From: Bacteroidaceae bacterium
GTDB taxonomy: Bacteria; Bacteroidota; Bacteroidia; Bacteroidales; Bacteroidaceae
Length of the DNA: 64,000 bases
NCBI GenBank assembly: GCA_017649485.1
Contig: JAGCGS010000042.1
Location: 1-64,000, forward strand
Reading direction: 5' to 3'
Below the pieces are notes generated by a model. It did no database searches, was not told the origin of the DNA, and saw only the letters and a list, made by a program, of their open reading frames with translations. Shown here piece after piece: positions 25,731 through 35,371 of this stretch. Within the stretch, counting starts at the first letter, position 1; each line of letters begins with the position of its first letter. Position numbers and translations under genes: made by a program.

Positions 25731-26304
25731 TTTCTTTCTCGTTTATAAAGTCCTTAATAATATGCAAGGTTTCTGCTTCAGCAATTGCCAAATCATCGTT
25801 AATCACCACCTTGTCGAACTGTTCGGCAAAACCAAGTTCAAATTCTGCACGGGCAATTCGGTCATTAATAACCTCTGGAGTTTCTGTACCCCGAAGCTCC
25901 AAACGACGACGAAGCTCCTCTATAGAAGGAGGTTGGATAAATACACTCAAAGCTCGATCACCATAGTATTTTTTTATATTTATTCCGCCTTTTACATCTA
26001 CATCAAACACGACATTCTGTCCTGCTTCCGATTGTTTCTCCACTTGAGCTTTCAAGGTCCCATAAAAGCGACCTGGATAAACTTCCTCATATTCCAAGAA
26101 CTCTTCGTTATCAATCTTTTGGCGGAAATCCTCTGGGGTTAGGAAGAAATACTCTACCCCATCCTGTTCACTACCACGAGGGACACGACTGGTCGCACTG
26201 ATAGAGAATGTGAGATTCAATTCAGGATGCTCTTGCAGCAAGTAGTTGATAATGGTGGACTTGCCACTGCCCGAAGGGGCACTAAAGATAATCAGTTTTC
26301 CCAT
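25720..26304 (-). CDS. gmk: Guanylate kinase
   Basis: A 194-residue guanylate kinase, phosphorylating GMP to GDP. P-loop SAPSGSGKST (8-17), the GMP-binding SRVPRGSEQDGVEYFF (about 38-53) and EYEEVYPGRFYGT, DVDVKGGINIK, and the lid-region RRRLELRGTET. Normal length. It lies 2 nt after yicC, the common arrangement. Confidence 0.97.
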   Translation of the reverse strand: MGKLIIFSAPSGSGKSTIINYLLQEHPELNLTFSISATSRVPRGSEQDGVEYFFLTPEDFRQKIDNEEFLEYEEVYPGRFYGTLKAQVEKQSEAGQNVVFDVDVKGGINIKKYYGDRALSVFIQPPSIEELRRRLELRGTETPEVINDRIARAEFELGFAEQFDKVVINDDLAIAEAETLHIIKDFINEKENGL

Positions 26305-26306
26305 AA

Positions 26307-27185
26307 TTACATAACATTTAGCACTTGTTCCTTTATCTGCTCCAACTCATCTTTCATCTGCACAACAATCTTCTGCATCTCAGCTTGGTTGCTCTTGCTA
26401 CCAAGAGTATTGATTTCTCTTCCTATCTCTTGGGCAATGAATCCTAACTTTTTACCTTGTCCATACTTACCTTCCATTGTTGAGACAAAGTAAGCTAAGT
26501 GGTTAGAAAGGCGCTGTTTCTCTTCATTGATGTCGAGCTTCTCGATATAATATATGAGTTCCTGTTCCAAACGATTCTTGTCGTAATCCACAGGTAATTT
26601 CTGCAAGGCATCAAGAATGCGCTCCTTGATTTTAGGTACTCTCTCTTTCTCGTATGGCTCAACAGAAACCAACAACTCGCCAATCCGAGCAATATTCATT
26701 CGGAACTTCTTATCCAAAGCTTCTCCCTCTTGCTTGCGAAAATCGAGCAATAGCTGTATCGCTTTCTGAATACCCTCAGCCACTTGATTCCATTCCTCCT
26801 CAGTAAGTTCTACAGCTTCATCTTTTGTAGCCATTACCTCAGGCATACGAAGTAAAGTATTAAACCAATCCTGAGGAGCAGGGATTCCCGTTTCCTCCAC
26901 TATCTCACTCAGTCGCTTATAATAAGCAGACATCGCACCTTGGTTTACAGGCACAGTAACATCAGTAGCATCCTTTTTCTCAATCCACAATGAAAAATCC
27001 ACCTTACCACGCTCCAATTGCTTAGCGATAAGGTTACGAACTTCCATCTCCTTCTCTCTATAAAGGGGAGCTATACGGGTTGAAAGATCCATCGCTTTAC
27101 TGTTCAACGACTTAATCTCAATATTTACTTTCTTCTCGGGCATCTCGACTACCACTTTGCCATAGCCCGTCATTGATAAAATCAT
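26307..27185 (-). CDS. YicC family endoribonuclease
   Basis: A 292-residue YicC-family protein; E. coli YicC is an endoribonuclease involved in sRNA turnover. The N-terminus MILSMTGYGK and SLNSKAMDLSTRI, and the C-terminal DUF1732-type LGFIAQEIGREINTLGSKSN, are characteristic. The central part is a long charged coiled coil. First gene of yicC-gmk-orf-nadD, with a promoter at 27221-27252. Confidence 0.93.
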   Translation of the reverse strand: MILSMTGYGKVVVEMPEKKVNIEIKSLNSKAMDLSTRIAPLYREKEMEVRNLIAKQLERGKVDFSLWIEKKDATDVTVPVNQGAMSAYYKRLSEIVEETGIPAPQDWFNTLLRMPEVMATKDEAVELTEEEWNQVAEGIQKAIQLLLDFRKQEGEALDKKFRMNIARIGELLVSVEPYEKERVPKIKERILDALQKLPVDYDKNRLEQELIYYIEKLDINEEKQRLSNHLAYFVSTMEGKYGQGKKLGFIAQEIGREINTLGSKSNQAEMQKIVVQMKDELEQIKEQVLNVM

Positions 27186-27220
27186 AGTCTTTATTGCAAA
27201 TATTTTACTCTAAACAGATG

Positions 27221-27252
27221 CAAAATTAACGGAATATTTTAAGATGTGGAAA
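27221..27252 (-). promoter_or_regulatory. Promoter of the yicC-gmk-nadD operon
   Basis: Minus strand TTTC (27252-27249), 20 nt, TAATTTTG (27228-27221). The -33 element has one mismatch to TTTG. It overlaps the divergent tsaB promoter. Confidence 0.6.
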
Positions 27253-27268
27253 TAAAAGACTAAATTTG
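27237..27268 (+). promoter_or_regulatory. Promoter of the tsaB operon
   Basis: TTTT (27237-27240), 20 nt, TAAATTTG (27261-27268). The -33 element has one mismatch. Face to face with the yicC promoter, sharing about 15 bp. Confidence 0.6.
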
Positions 27269-27297
27269 TTGGCTGAAATAGAAAAGTATTCTGAAAT

Positions 27298-27996
27298 ATG
27301 TCGTGTATTTTACATATCGAGACCTCTACAGAGGTGTGTTCAGTGGCTGTAAGTGACGAAGGACGCAACATCTGGCATGAGGAGGATTTCAGCGGACCAA
27401 ATCACAACACGCAGTTAGGAGTTTATGTCGATGAAGCCCTGTCATTTGTTGAGAGTCATGCAATTCCATTAGATGCAGTTGCGGTGAGTTGTGGTCCCGG
27501 CTCTTACACAGGATTGCGCATTGGCATATCTATGGCCAAAGGGGTATGCTATGGAAGGGATGTAAAATTAATTGGCATTCCAACACTGAAAGTATTGTGC
27601 GTTCCTGTGTTGCTGAGGCAAGAACTACCTGAGGATGCACTACTTTGTCCCATGATAGATGCTCGCAGGATGGAGGTCTATGCTGTTATTTATGATCGTG
27701 CACTAAAAGAAATCAGACAAACACAAGCCGATATTGTGGATGCTGAAACTTATAAGTCTTATTTGGACAGTCATCCTGTTTATTTCTTCGGCAATGGTGC
27801 ATCTAAATGTAAAGAAGTTTTGGATAATCACCCCAATGCACATTTCATAGACAATATTCACCCCTTAGCTAAATGGATGTTTCCTTTGGCTGAGAAAGCT
27901 ATTGCCCTACAAGATTACAAGGATGTTGCGTATTTCGAACCATTCTATTTGAAAGAGTTTGTGGCAACAGTGGCGAAGAATCCTTTAATTAATTGA
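27298..27996 (+). CDS. tsaB: tRNA threonylcarbamoyladenosine biosynthesis protein TsaB
   Basis: A 232-residue TsaB, the dimerisation partner of TsaD in making t6A at position 37 of ANN-decoding tRNAs. Visible: ILHIETSTEVCSVAV at the N-terminus (actin-like fold strand), the AVSCGPGSYTGLRIGISMAKG motif in two parts (VSCGPGSYTG, LRIGISMAKG), and PMIDARRMEVYAVIYD. It lacks the HxxxH metal site of TsaD, as expected. First gene of the long plus-strand run. Confidence 0.95.
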   Translation: MSCILHIETSTEVCSVAVSDEGRNIWHEEDFSGPNHNTQLGVYVDEALSFVESHAIPLDAVAVSCGPGSYTGLRIGISMAKGVCYGRDVKLIGIPTLKVLCVPVLLRQELPEDALLCPMIDARRMEVYAVIYDRALKEIRQTQADIVDAETYKSYLDSHPVYFFGNGASKCKEVLDNHPNAHFIDNIHPLAKWMFPLAEKAIALQDYKDVAYFEPFYLKEFVATVAKNPLIN

Positions 27997-28009
27997 CAAT
28001 TGACCATTT
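27985..28009. repeat. Heptamer repeat between tsaB and the DUF4290 gene
   Basis: ATTGACA ATTGACC in 7-bp register, overlapping the tsaB stop. The 17-mer ATTGACAATTGACCATT also occurs, reverse complemented, in the heptamer array at 48032-48108. Confidence 0.65.
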
Positions 28010-28027
28010 AGAACAATAATTATAATT

Positions 28028-28651
28028 ATGCAGTATAACACTCAACAAAAGAAGATGGCGCTGCCAGAATATGGTCGCAGCGTACAAAACATGGTAGATT
28101 ATGCACTTACCATAAAAGACCGTGCTGAAAGACAGTGGTGTGCAGAAACAATTATCCATATCATGGAGGGTATGTTTCCTAACTTGAAGAATGTTCCCGA
28201 CTTTGAACATAAGCTTTGGGATCACCTGGCCATCATGTCTGATTTTAAGCTTGACATCGACTATCCGTTTGAAACGGTAAAGCCAGAAAGCCTCAAAGTG
28301 AAGCCTGACCCCATCCCTACTAATGGAAAAAGAATGCGCTATCGCCATTATGGAAGGTTGTTGGAAGAATTAATCAAGAATGCTTGCGAGATTGAAGAAG
28401 GCCCAGAGAAGAACAATCTTATCGCTTTGATATGTAACCACATGCGCAAAGATTACATTGCTTGGAACAAAGATTCCGTGGACGAACAGAAGATAGCTGA
28501 TGACTTGATGGAAATGTCTGATGGCAAGTTGCGTCTGAATGATGAAATACGGGCTTTAATAACTGAACGCATGGAAAAGAATTACGTTAAGCCACGTCCT
28601 AACGTGAAGAACAATCAGAATCAGAACAAGAATAAGAATAAGAAACATTGA
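28028..28651 (+). CDS. DUF4290 domain protein
   Basis: A 207-residue protein of the Bacteroidota DUF4290 family (MQYNTQQKKMALPEYGRSVQ is the family start). Largely helical and soluble, with a C-terminal low-complexity Asn/Lys tail (NNQNQNKNKNKKH). Function unknown; its constant neighbours in this group are murA and rimM, as here. It lies 4 nt before murA. Confidence 0.87.
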   Translation: MQYNTQQKKMALPEYGRSVQNMVDYALTIKDRAERQWCAETIIHIMEGMFPNLKNVPDFEHKLWDHLAIMSDFKLDIDYPFETVKPESLKVKPDPIPTNGKRMRYRHYGRLLEELIKNACEIEEGPEKNNLIALICNHMRKDYIAWNKDSVDEQKIADDLMEMSDGKLRLNDEIRALITERMEKNYVKPRPNVKNNQNQNKNKNKKH

Positions 28652-28655
28652 TGTT

Positions 28656-29960
28656 ATGGCTTCATTCGTTATCGAAGGTGGACACCACTTAGAAGGAGAC
28701 ATTTATCCACAAGGCGCCAAAAATGAGGTACTCCAGATTATTTGTGCTACTCTCCTGACCTCAGAAGAGGTGATTGTGCATCATGTACCTGATATTCTGG
28801 ATGTAAACAACCTCATCCAACTGATGCGTGACATGGGGTCTGTCGTAAATAAAATAGGTGTTGACTCTTATAGTTTTAAAGCTGCAAACATAGACCTAAA
28901 CTATCTACAGAGTGATGAGTTTGTAAAACGTAGTGCATCATTGCGTGGTAGCATCATGCTGGTTGGTCCTATGATTGCCCGCTTTGGTAAGGCCTACACT
29001 CCAAAGCCTGGTGGCGATAAGATAGGCCGTCGCAGATTAGATACACATTTCATTGGCATCCAAAACTTAGGAGCCGATTTTAAGTACAATCCCATTCAAC
29101 GCACATACGAGATTTCCGCTAAGAAACTGAAAGGCACCTACATGCTGCTCGATGAGGCATCTGTTACAGGAACAGCTAACATCGTAATGGCCGCCGTCTT
29201 AGCCGAGGGTACCACTACTATTTACAACGCTGCATGTGAACCTTATTTACAACAGCTTTGCCGTATGCTGAATCGCATGGGAGCTCGCATCAGCGGGATT
29301 GCTTCCAACCTTTTGACCATCGAGGGAGTTAAAGAGCTGCATGGGGCTGATCATACTGTATTGCCAGATATGATTGAGGTAGGTAGTTTCATTGGCATGG
29401 CTGCTATGACGCAAAGCAATCTCACCATCAAGAATGTTTCTTACGATAATTTGGGTATTATACCCAACAGTTTCAGCCGATTGGGCATCCAACTGGAACA
29501 ACGAGGTGATGATATTTTTGTGCCTGCACAAGAAAGTTATCAGATAGAATCGTTTATCGACGGTTCTATCATGACCATAGCCGATGCACCTTGGCCAGGA
29601 TTGACACCCGATTTGCTAAGTGTGATGCTGGTGACTGCCACACAGGCCAAAGGCAGTGTGCTAATTCACCAAAAGATGTTCGAGAGTCGCTTGTTCTTTG
29701 TGGATAAGCTCATTGACATGGGAGCACAGATTATTCTCTGCGATCCTCACCGTGCCGTGGTAATTGGACATAACAGACAATTGAGGCTGAAGGGTGGTAC
29801 TATGACATCTCCTGATATACGTGCTGGTATCGCCCTGCTGATAGCTGCCATGAGTGCTGATGGAATCAGTCGTATTCACAATATTGAGCAAATAGATCGA
29901 GGTTATCAAAACATCGAAGGTCGATTAAATGCACTGGGAGCCAGGATTACGAGAATATGA
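28656..29960 (+). CDS. murA: UDP-N-acetylglucosamine 1-carboxyvinyltransferase (Asp variant)
   Basis: A 434-residue MurA, first committed step of peptidoglycan synthesis (enolpyruvyl transfer to UDP-GlcNAc). Visible: [15 protein letters not shown] near the N-terminus, [32 protein letters not shown] and the late [18 protein letters not shown]. In the active-site loop the residue that is Cys115 in E. coli is Asp here (Asp121). Asp at this place is known to keep activity and to give fosfomycin resistance. The start is 4 nt after the DUF4290 gene, and the stop overlaps rimM by 4 nt. Confidence 0.96.
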   Translation: MASFVIEGGHHLEGDIYPQGAKNEVLQIICATLLTSEEVIVHHVPDILDVNNLIQLMRDMGSVVNKIGVDSYSFKAANIDLNYLQSDEFVKRSASLRGSIMLVGPMIARFGKAYTPKPGGDKIGRRRLDTHFIGIQNLGADFKYNPIQRTYEISAKKLKGTYMLLDEASVTGTANIVMAAVLAEGTTTIYNAACEPYLQQLCRMLNRMGARISGIASNLLTIEGVKELHGADHTVLPDMIEVGSFIGMAAMTQSNLTIKNVSYDNLGIIPNSFSRLGIQLEQRGDDIFVPAQESYQIESFIDGSIMTIADAPWPGLTPDLLSVMLVTATQAKGSVLIHQKMFESRLFFVDKLIDMGAQIILCDPHRAVVIGHNRQLRLKGGTMTSPDIRAGIALLIAAMSADGISRIHNIEQIDRGYQNIEGRLNALGARITRI

Positions 29961-30475
29961 TTAAGGAAGAGGACGTTTATAGGATAGGCATTATTAACAA
30001 GCCACATGGGGTACATGGAGAATTGTTGTTTACTTTTGACGATGACATCTTCGACCGTGTGGATGCATCCTATATCGTATGCCTGATGGATGGTATTATG
30101 GTGCCATTCTTTTTCGAAAGCTACCGTTTCCGAAGTGATTCGACTGCCCTCATAAAGTTGGAGGGCATTGACACTGAGCAACAAGCCAGACGGATGACCA
30201 ATGTGGAGGTGTTTTTCCCAAAAGAACATGCTGAAGAACTGGAGGATGGCGAGCTAACTTGGAACTACTTCGTTGGTTTCTTAATCAGAGATGTGAATTT
30301 GGGAGAGATAGGCAAAATAACTGATGTGGATGACTCGACCATTAACACCTTATTTATTCTAGAGCGGGATGACAAAGAATTACTGGTACCTGCACAAGAA
30401 GATTTGATTGTGGATTTGAACCGAGATACAAAGGTTATCACAATGAATTTACCAAAAGGATTATTAAGCTTATGA
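29957..30475 (+). CDS. rimM: Ribosome maturation factor RimM
   Basis: A 172-residue RimM, which helps 30S head maturation by binding S19. The N-terminal RimM domain carries [20 protein letters not shown] and the C-terminal PRC-barrel domain is at about 100-170 ([32 protein letters not shown]). It overlaps murA and dxr by 4 nt each (ATGA), implying translational coupling. Confidence 0.95.
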   Translation: MIKEEDVYRIGIINKPHGVHGELLFTFDDDIFDRVDASYIVCLMDGIMVPFFFESYRFRSDSTALIKLEGIDTEQQARRMTNVEVFFPKEHAEELEDGELTWNYFVGFLIRDVNLGEIGKITDVDDSTINTLFILERDDKELLVPAQEDLIVDLNRDTKVITMNLPKGLLSL

Positions 30476-31536
30476 AGAAGAGAATAGCGATATTAGGTTC
30501 TACGGGCTCGATAGGTACTCAAGCCTTGGAAGTTATAGAAGAGCATAACGACATTTATGAGGCATATGTCCTGACAGCCAATAACCAGGTGGAAAAGCTA
30601 ATAGAACAAGCCAGGAGATACCAGCCTGAAGCGGTGGTAATTGCCAATGAGCAACACTACAACAAGCTTAAGGAAGCTTTAACAGACTTGCCAATCAAGG
30701 TATATGCAGGAATGAAAGCCTTGGAAGAAGTGGTACAAGATGAGCAAGTTGACATGGTATTGACAGCCTTGGTTGGTTTCTCAGGTTTGCGCCCCACCAT
30801 CAGTGCGATCCGTGCCAAGAAACCTATTGCTCTGGCAAATAAAGAGACAATGGTGGTGGCTGGCGAGCTGGTCAATGAACTTTGCGATGAAAACCGAGTG
30901 CCCTTATTGCCGGTAGATTCTGAGCATTCCGCAATTTTCCAGAGCCTACAAGGCAATGAGTATAACCGCATTGAAAAGATATTGCTCACTGCATCTGGTG
31001 GACCTTTTCGTACTTTCACTCATGAGCAACTGAAGACTGTTACCAAGGAGCAAGCTCTGAAGCACCCCAACTGGAGTATGGGAGCTAAAATCACCATCGA
31101 CTCGGCATCGATGATGAACAAGGGTTTCGAGGTAATGGAAGCTCGTTGGCTTTTCCGTGTTAAGCCTGAGCAAATAGAAGTATTGGTGCACCCACAGAGC
31201 ATCATCCATTCAGCTGTACAATATGAAGATGGTGCCATCATGGCGCAGTTGGGTATGCCTGACATGCGAGTACCAATCCAATATGCTTTTTCCTATCCCT
31301 TACGTTTGAAGTCGTCATTCCCTCGCATAGATTTCAATCAATATGCCCAGCTAACATTCGAGAAGCCCGATACAGAGAAATTCCGCAATCTGGCTCTGGC
31401 ATACGAAGCTATCCGAAGAGGAGGCAATATGCCTTGCATCGTCAATGCTGCGAATGAGATAGTGAATGCAGGTTTCCTACGTGACCAAATATCTTTCTTA
31501 GGGATGAGCGAGGTGATAGAAAAGACTATGGAATAA
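30472..31536 (+). CDS. dxr: 1-deoxy-D-xylulose 5-phosphate reductoisomerase, cut short by an in-frame TAA
   Basis: DXR makes MEP from DXP with NADPH in isoprenoid synthesis. Visible: [17 protein letters not shown] (NADPH site), [40 protein letters not shown] and HPQSIIHS. The visible product is 354 residues; the family usually has about 380-400. After the TAA at 31534-31536 the same frame continues for 29 more sense codons (ASFIAKPTLEDYLVTDNEAR...) to a TAA at 31624-31626, and that segment matches the normal C-terminal end of DXR. So a single nonsense codon removes the last helix region. Whether the shorter enzyme works is unknown. Confidence 0.9.
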   Translation: MKKRIAILGSTGSIGTQALEVIEEHNDIYEAYVLTANNQVEKLIEQARRYQPEAVVIANEQHYNKLKEALTDLPIKVYAGMKALEEVVQDEQVDMVLTALVGFSGLRPTISAIRAKKPIALANKETMVVAGELVNELCDENRVPLLPVDSEHSAIFQSLQGNEYNRIEKILLTASGGPFRTFTHEQLKTVTKEQALKHPNWSMGAKITIDSASMMNKGFEVMEARWLFRVKPEQIEVLVHPQSIIHSAVQYEDGAIMAQLGMPDMRVPIQYAFSYPLRLKSSFPRIDFNQYAQLTFEKPDTEKFRNLALAYEAIRRGGNMPCIVNAANEIVNAGFLRDQISFLGMSEVIEKTME

Positions 31537-31626
31537 GCATCATTCATTGCTAAACCTACTTTGGAAGACTACCTGGTTACAGATAACGAAGCAAGAAAGA
31601 TTGCCTCCGAATTAATGAAAATATAA
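31537..31626 (+). pseudogene. dxr: Stranded C-terminal codons of dxr
   Basis: Thirty codons (29 sense plus TAA) in the same frame as dxr directly after its premature stop. The translation FIAKPTLEDYLVTDNEARK looks like the conserved DXR tail. Full length with this part would be 384 residues plus the stop position, the expected size. Confidence 0.8.
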
Positions 31627-31640
31627 ATTATAGATAGACT

Positions 31641-33992
31641 ATGAAAAAGAAACTGATTGTTTTGACTGCAGCCACATTGCTTATTGGTACAGCTCAAGCT
31701 CAAAAGCTGAATCCTAACAACGTGGACGAGATTGTAAAGGCCATGACTCTTGAAGAGAAGGCCGAACTCATTGTTGGTGCCGGCTGGGGTAGCATGACCG
31801 CCGGAGCCATGACTGCTTCATCCGAAGTATTGGTCCCTGGTGCAGCTGGTACTACTAACCCTATCGAACGCTTAGGCATTCCTGCCACCGTACTGTCTGA
31901 CGGTCCTGCAGGCGTTCGCATCAGTCCAACCCGCAGAGGTACAGACAAGACATTCTATGCAACAGGTTTTCCTGTGGGTACTTCATTGGCAAGTACTTGG
32001 AACACTGAGTTGGTAGAACAAGTGGGCAAAGCTATGGGTAATGAAGTGAAAGAGTATGGCATTGACGTTTTGCTCGCTCCAGGCATGAACATTCATCGTA
32101 ACCCACTGAATGGCCGTAACTTTGAGTATTATTCAGAAGATCCGTTCCTGACAGGCAAGATTGCTACGGCTTACACCAAGGGTATCCAAAGTAATGGTGT
32201 GGGTGTCAGCATAAAGCACTATGCTGCCAACTCTCAGGAAACTAACCGTATGGCCGCTGATTCAAGAGTTAATCAACGTGCCCTGCGAGAAATCTACCTC
32301 AAAGCTTTCGAGATGGTGGTGAAGGATGCTGACCCTTGGACAGTGATGTCATCCTATAACAAGATTAACGGCAAATATACCCAGCAGGACCGTGAGTTAC
32401 TGACCGATCTGTTGCGTACTGAGTGGGGATTCAAGGGTATTGTGATGACCGACTGGACAATGGTTAGAGATATTGCAGCTCAGGTACATGCCGGCAACGA
32501 TTTGATGGAGCCTGGTATGCCTCAACAGAAGACCGACCTTATTAAAGCAGTAAATGAGGGAAAAGTCAGCATGGAAGATGTGGATGTCTGCGTTAAGCGC
32601 ATCCTGCAATTCATTGTCCGCACCCCTCGCTTCAACGGATACAAATATTCTGATGCTCCTGACCTGAAAGCTCATGCTCAGGTAACTCGCAACTCTGCTG
32701 CTGAAGGCATGGTGCTACTGAAGAATGAAGGCAACGCCCTGCCCATCAAGGATGCCAAGAAGGTAGCTCTGTTTGGTATCACCTCATATAACTTTATTGC
32801 TGGTGGTACAGGCTCCGGTAACGTTAACAAGGCTTACACCATAGACTTGCTGACTGGCTTGAAGGAAGCTGGATATGAAGTAAATGAAGAGTTGAAGAGT
32901 GTTTATCAAAGCTATACCACTTACGAGCGTGCTCGTCAGGCTGCTGCTCGTCCTGCAGTTGGAGGCATGTTGGCCATGATGAGCTTAGGCGAAGCTGCCC
33001 TGAGCGAGATGCCTCTTGAACGGGCGATCATTGACAAGCAAGTAGCTTCTAACGACATCGCTATTGTTACCATCGGCCGTAATGCTGGTGAGGGTGGCGA
33101 CCGCAATGTGCCTAATGACTTCAACCTCTCTGAGGTAGAGCGTCAGTTGCTGAACGATGTTACTGAGGCATTCCACTTGGCAGGCAAGAAAGTGGTAGTG
33201 GTACTGAATATCGGTGGTGAGATTGAATCAGCTTCTTGGAAGAGCATGCCAGATGCAATCCTCTTGGCTTGGCAACCTGGACAGGAAGGCGGCTATTCTG
33301 TGGCTGATATCCTGAGTGGCAAGGTAACTCCTTCCGGCAAGCTCACCATGACTTGGCTCAACAACTATATGGACGACCCTTCTTCTAAGAACTTCCCATT
33401 CGACCAGAAGTCTGATGGCATGATGGGCATGGGAGCCGCTTTGGGTGGCGCTCAGCGCGAAGTGAAGAATGTGTCCTATGCTAACTACGAAGAAGGTATC
33501 TGGGTTGGCTATCGCTATTTCAACACTACAGGCAAGGCCGTTTCTTATCCATTTGGCTACGGCTTGAGCTATACAACCTTCGAGTACAGTGCCCCAAAGG
33601 TAACTCCTACCAAGGATGGCTTCCGCGCTACTGTAACAGTGAAGAATACGGGCAAGGTGGCAGGTAAGGAAGTGGTTGAGCTCTATGTGTCTGCTCCGGC
33701 AGGTAACCTCGTTAAGCCAGAGCAAGAACTGAAAGGCTTTGCCAAGACAAAGGAGTTGCAGCCTGGAGAGAGCCAGACTGTTACCATTGACGTTAACCTC
33801 TACACTTTGGCGTCATTCAACGAGGTTGTTGACCAGTGGGAAACAGCAGCCGGCAACTATACCGTGAAGTTTGGAGCCAATGTGGAGGACATCCGCTGCA
33901 CCGCTCCTTTCAAAGTTGCAAAAGAGCAGACTTGGAAGGCACTTGATATCCTGAAACCTGAGAAAGAGATTAAGGAAATTGCCGTAAAGTAA
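31641..33992 (+). CDS. GH3 family beta-glycosidase, exported
   Basis: A 783-residue glycoside hydrolase family 3 enzyme, probably a beta-glucosidase or related exo-enzyme in the periplasm. Signal peptide 1-20 (ends GTAQAQ). The GH3 N-domain (about 30-340) has LSDGPAGVR, KHYAANSQE (192-200) and the nucleophile Asp271 in GIVMTDW; the C-domain (about 355-600) follows with GRNAGEGGDR, and a fibronectin-III-like domain ends the protein (about 660-760, VTVKNTGKVAGKEVVELYVS). It starts 14 nt after the natural dxr stop, so it may be cotranscribed with housekeeping genes, an unusual place for a glycosidase. Substrate not deducible. Confidence 0.95.
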   Translation: MKKKLIVLTAATLLIGTAQAQKLNPNNVDEIVKAMTLEEKAELIVGAGWGSMTAGAMTASSEVLVPGAAGTTNPIERLGIPATVLSDGPAGVRISPTRRGTDKTFYATGFPVGTSLASTWNTELVEQVGKAMGNEVKEYGIDVLLAPGMNIHRNPLNGRNFEYYSEDPFLTGKIATAYTKGIQSNGVGVSIKHYAANSQETNRMAADSRVNQRALREIYLKAFEMVVKDADPWTVMSSYNKINGKYTQQDRELLTDLLRTEWGFKGIVMTDWTMVRDIAAQVHAGNDLMEPGMPQQKTDLIKAVNEGKVSMEDVDVCVKRILQFIVRTPRFNGYKYSDAPDLKAHAQVTRNSAAEGMVLLKNEGNALPIKDAKKVALFGITSYNFIAGGTGSGNVNKAYTIDLLTGLKEAGYEVNEELKSVYQSYTTYERARQAAARPAVGGMLAMMSLGEAALSEMPLERAIIDKQVASNDIAIVTIGRNAGEGGDRNVPNDFNLSEVERQLLNDVTEAFHLAGKKVVVVLNIGGEIESASWKSMPDAILLAWQPGQEGGYSVADILSGKVTPSGKLTMTWLNNYMDDPSSKNFPFDQKSDGMMGMGAALGGAQREVKNVSYANYEEGIWVGYRYFNTTGKAVSYPFGYGLSYTTFEYSAPKVTPTKDGFRATVTVKNTGKVAGKEVVELYVSAPAGNLVKPEQELKGFAKTKELQPGESQTVTIDVNLYTLASFNEVVDQWETAAGNYTVKFGANVEDIRCTAPFKVAKEQTWKALDILKPEKEIKEIAVK

Positions 33993-34009
33993 ATATTGAG
34001 CATTGAACG
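33993..34009. repeat. Heptamer repeat at the symporter start
   Basis: ATTGAGC ATTGAAC in 7-bp register, a variant of the TCAATnn unit. The TTG used as start of the symporter gene lies in it. Confidence 0.45.
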
Positions 34010-35364
34010 AGCTGAATGACATATTAGCCAATATTAGTGGCTGGCTTTGGGGCTGGCCAATGATTATCATGTTGTTGGGAACGCACCTGTACCTTACGCT
34101 CAGGTTGCGCTTCCCTCAACGTATGATCTTCACTGCCATCCGTCTCTCGGTCAAAAAAGACCCGGGTGCCTCTGGCGATGTGTCGCAGTTCCATTCATTG
34201 GCCACTGCCCTCGCAGCTACCATTGGTACAGGCAACATTGTGGGTATGGCGACTGCTATTGCCTTGGGCGGTCCAGGGGCAGTACTGTGGTGCTGGCTCA
34301 CTGGCGTGTTTGGCATCTCTACCAAATATGCCGAAGGCTTGCTGGCCATCAAATACCGTATCAAAGGCACTGACGGCAAGATGCAAGGTGGTCCTATGTA
34401 TGCGTTAGAGCGTGGCTTGGGCTGGAAATGGTTGGCAGTTCTCTTCGCCTTGTTCACAGCCATCGCCTCATTTGGCATCGGCAATATGGTACAGGCCAAT
34501 GCTATTTCTACCGTTACCGAAGAGTCTTATCAGGTATCTCCCTACATTACAGGGGCAGTTATCAGTATCCTGGTAGCATTGGTTGTCATCGGCGGTGTAA
34601 AAAGCATCGCTAAAGTTTGTGGCATGCTGGTGCCCTTTATGGCTTTCTTCTATGTTATCGGCTGCATCACTATCTTGGTTTTCAACGCATCTTACATTTG
34701 GCCGGCCATCAAACTGATTTGTATTTCAGCTTTTACCCCAACGGCTGCTGGAGGTGGTTTCATTGGAGCCTCGGTAATGACAGCAGCACGATTTGGTATA
34801 GCACGAGGCTTGTTCTCTAACGAGTCGGGTATGGGTTCTGCCCCTATTGTAGCAGCTGCTGCACAAACCCGCAATCCTGTGCGTCAAGCGTTGGTTTCAT
34901 CATCTGGCACTTTCTGGGATACAGTAGTTATCTGTGCCTTGACAGGCATAGTGATTGTCAGCAGTGTACTGGCTTATCCCGACATCAGCTTCGATAATGG
35001 AGCCACACTCACCAAGATGGCTTTCGCCAAGATTCCATATATCGGCACTCCGCTACTTACATTTGGCCTGATGACTTTTGCCTTCTCAACCATACTGGGG
35101 TGGTGTTATTATGGTGAACGTGCCGTGGAATATCTTAAAGGCAAGCGTTGGGTTACCATCTATCGCATTCTTTTCATCATCGGTGCGTTCTTAGGAAGCG
35201 TGGCCAACCTGGCCATCGTGTGGAACTTGGCTGACTGTATGAATGCCTTGATGGCTATTCCCAACCTGATTTCATTGATCTGTCTCAGTGGCATCATCGT
35301 ACAGGAAACCCGCAAATACCTTTGGAATGGGCAACTGGACAAAGAGATGGAGGAAGACTTTTGA
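34003..35364 (+). CDS. AGCS-family amino acid:cation symporter
   Basis: A 453-residue sodium:alanine/glycine symporter (AGCS family) with about 11 membrane helices. Visible: GTHLYLTLRLRFPQ near the N-terminus, the conserved TALAATIGTGNIVGMATAI, GPGAVLWCWLTGVFG, MQGGPMYALERGLG and RGLFSNESGMGSAPI. It has no ATG at the expected place: the frame begins with TTG at 34003, 11 nt after the GH3 stop, giving the N-terminus NELNDILANISGWLWGWP that fits the family; CTG 34012 is another option. The start lies in a heptamer repeat that may have replaced the original start region. Confidence 0.92.
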   Translation: MNELNDILANISGWLWGWPMIIMLLGTHLYLTLRLRFPQRMIFTAIRLSVKKDPGASGDVSQFHSLATALAATIGTGNIVGMATAIALGGPGAVLWCWLTGVFGISTKYAEGLLAIKYRIKGTDGKMQGGPMYALERGLGWKWLAVLFALFTAIASFGIGNMVQANAISTVTEESYQVSPYITGAVISILVALVVIGGVKSIAKVCGMLVPFMAFFYVIGCITILVFNASYIWPAIKLICISAFTPTAAGGGFIGASVMTAARFGIARGLFSNESGMGSAPIVAAAAQTRNPVRQALVSSSGTFWDTVVICALTGIVIVSSVLAYPDISFDNGATLTKMAFAKIPYIGTPLLTFGLMTFAFSTILGWCYYGERAVEYLKGKRWVTIYRILFIIGAFLGSVANLAIVWNLADCMNALMAIPNLISLICLSGIIVQETRKYLWNGQLDKEMEEDF

Positions 35365-35371
35365 TGTAGAT

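Noticed and set aside
31534-31536. Selenocysteine or frameshift explanation for the dxr stop
   Set aside because: The codon is TAA, not TGA, and the frame continues without shift, so neither applies.
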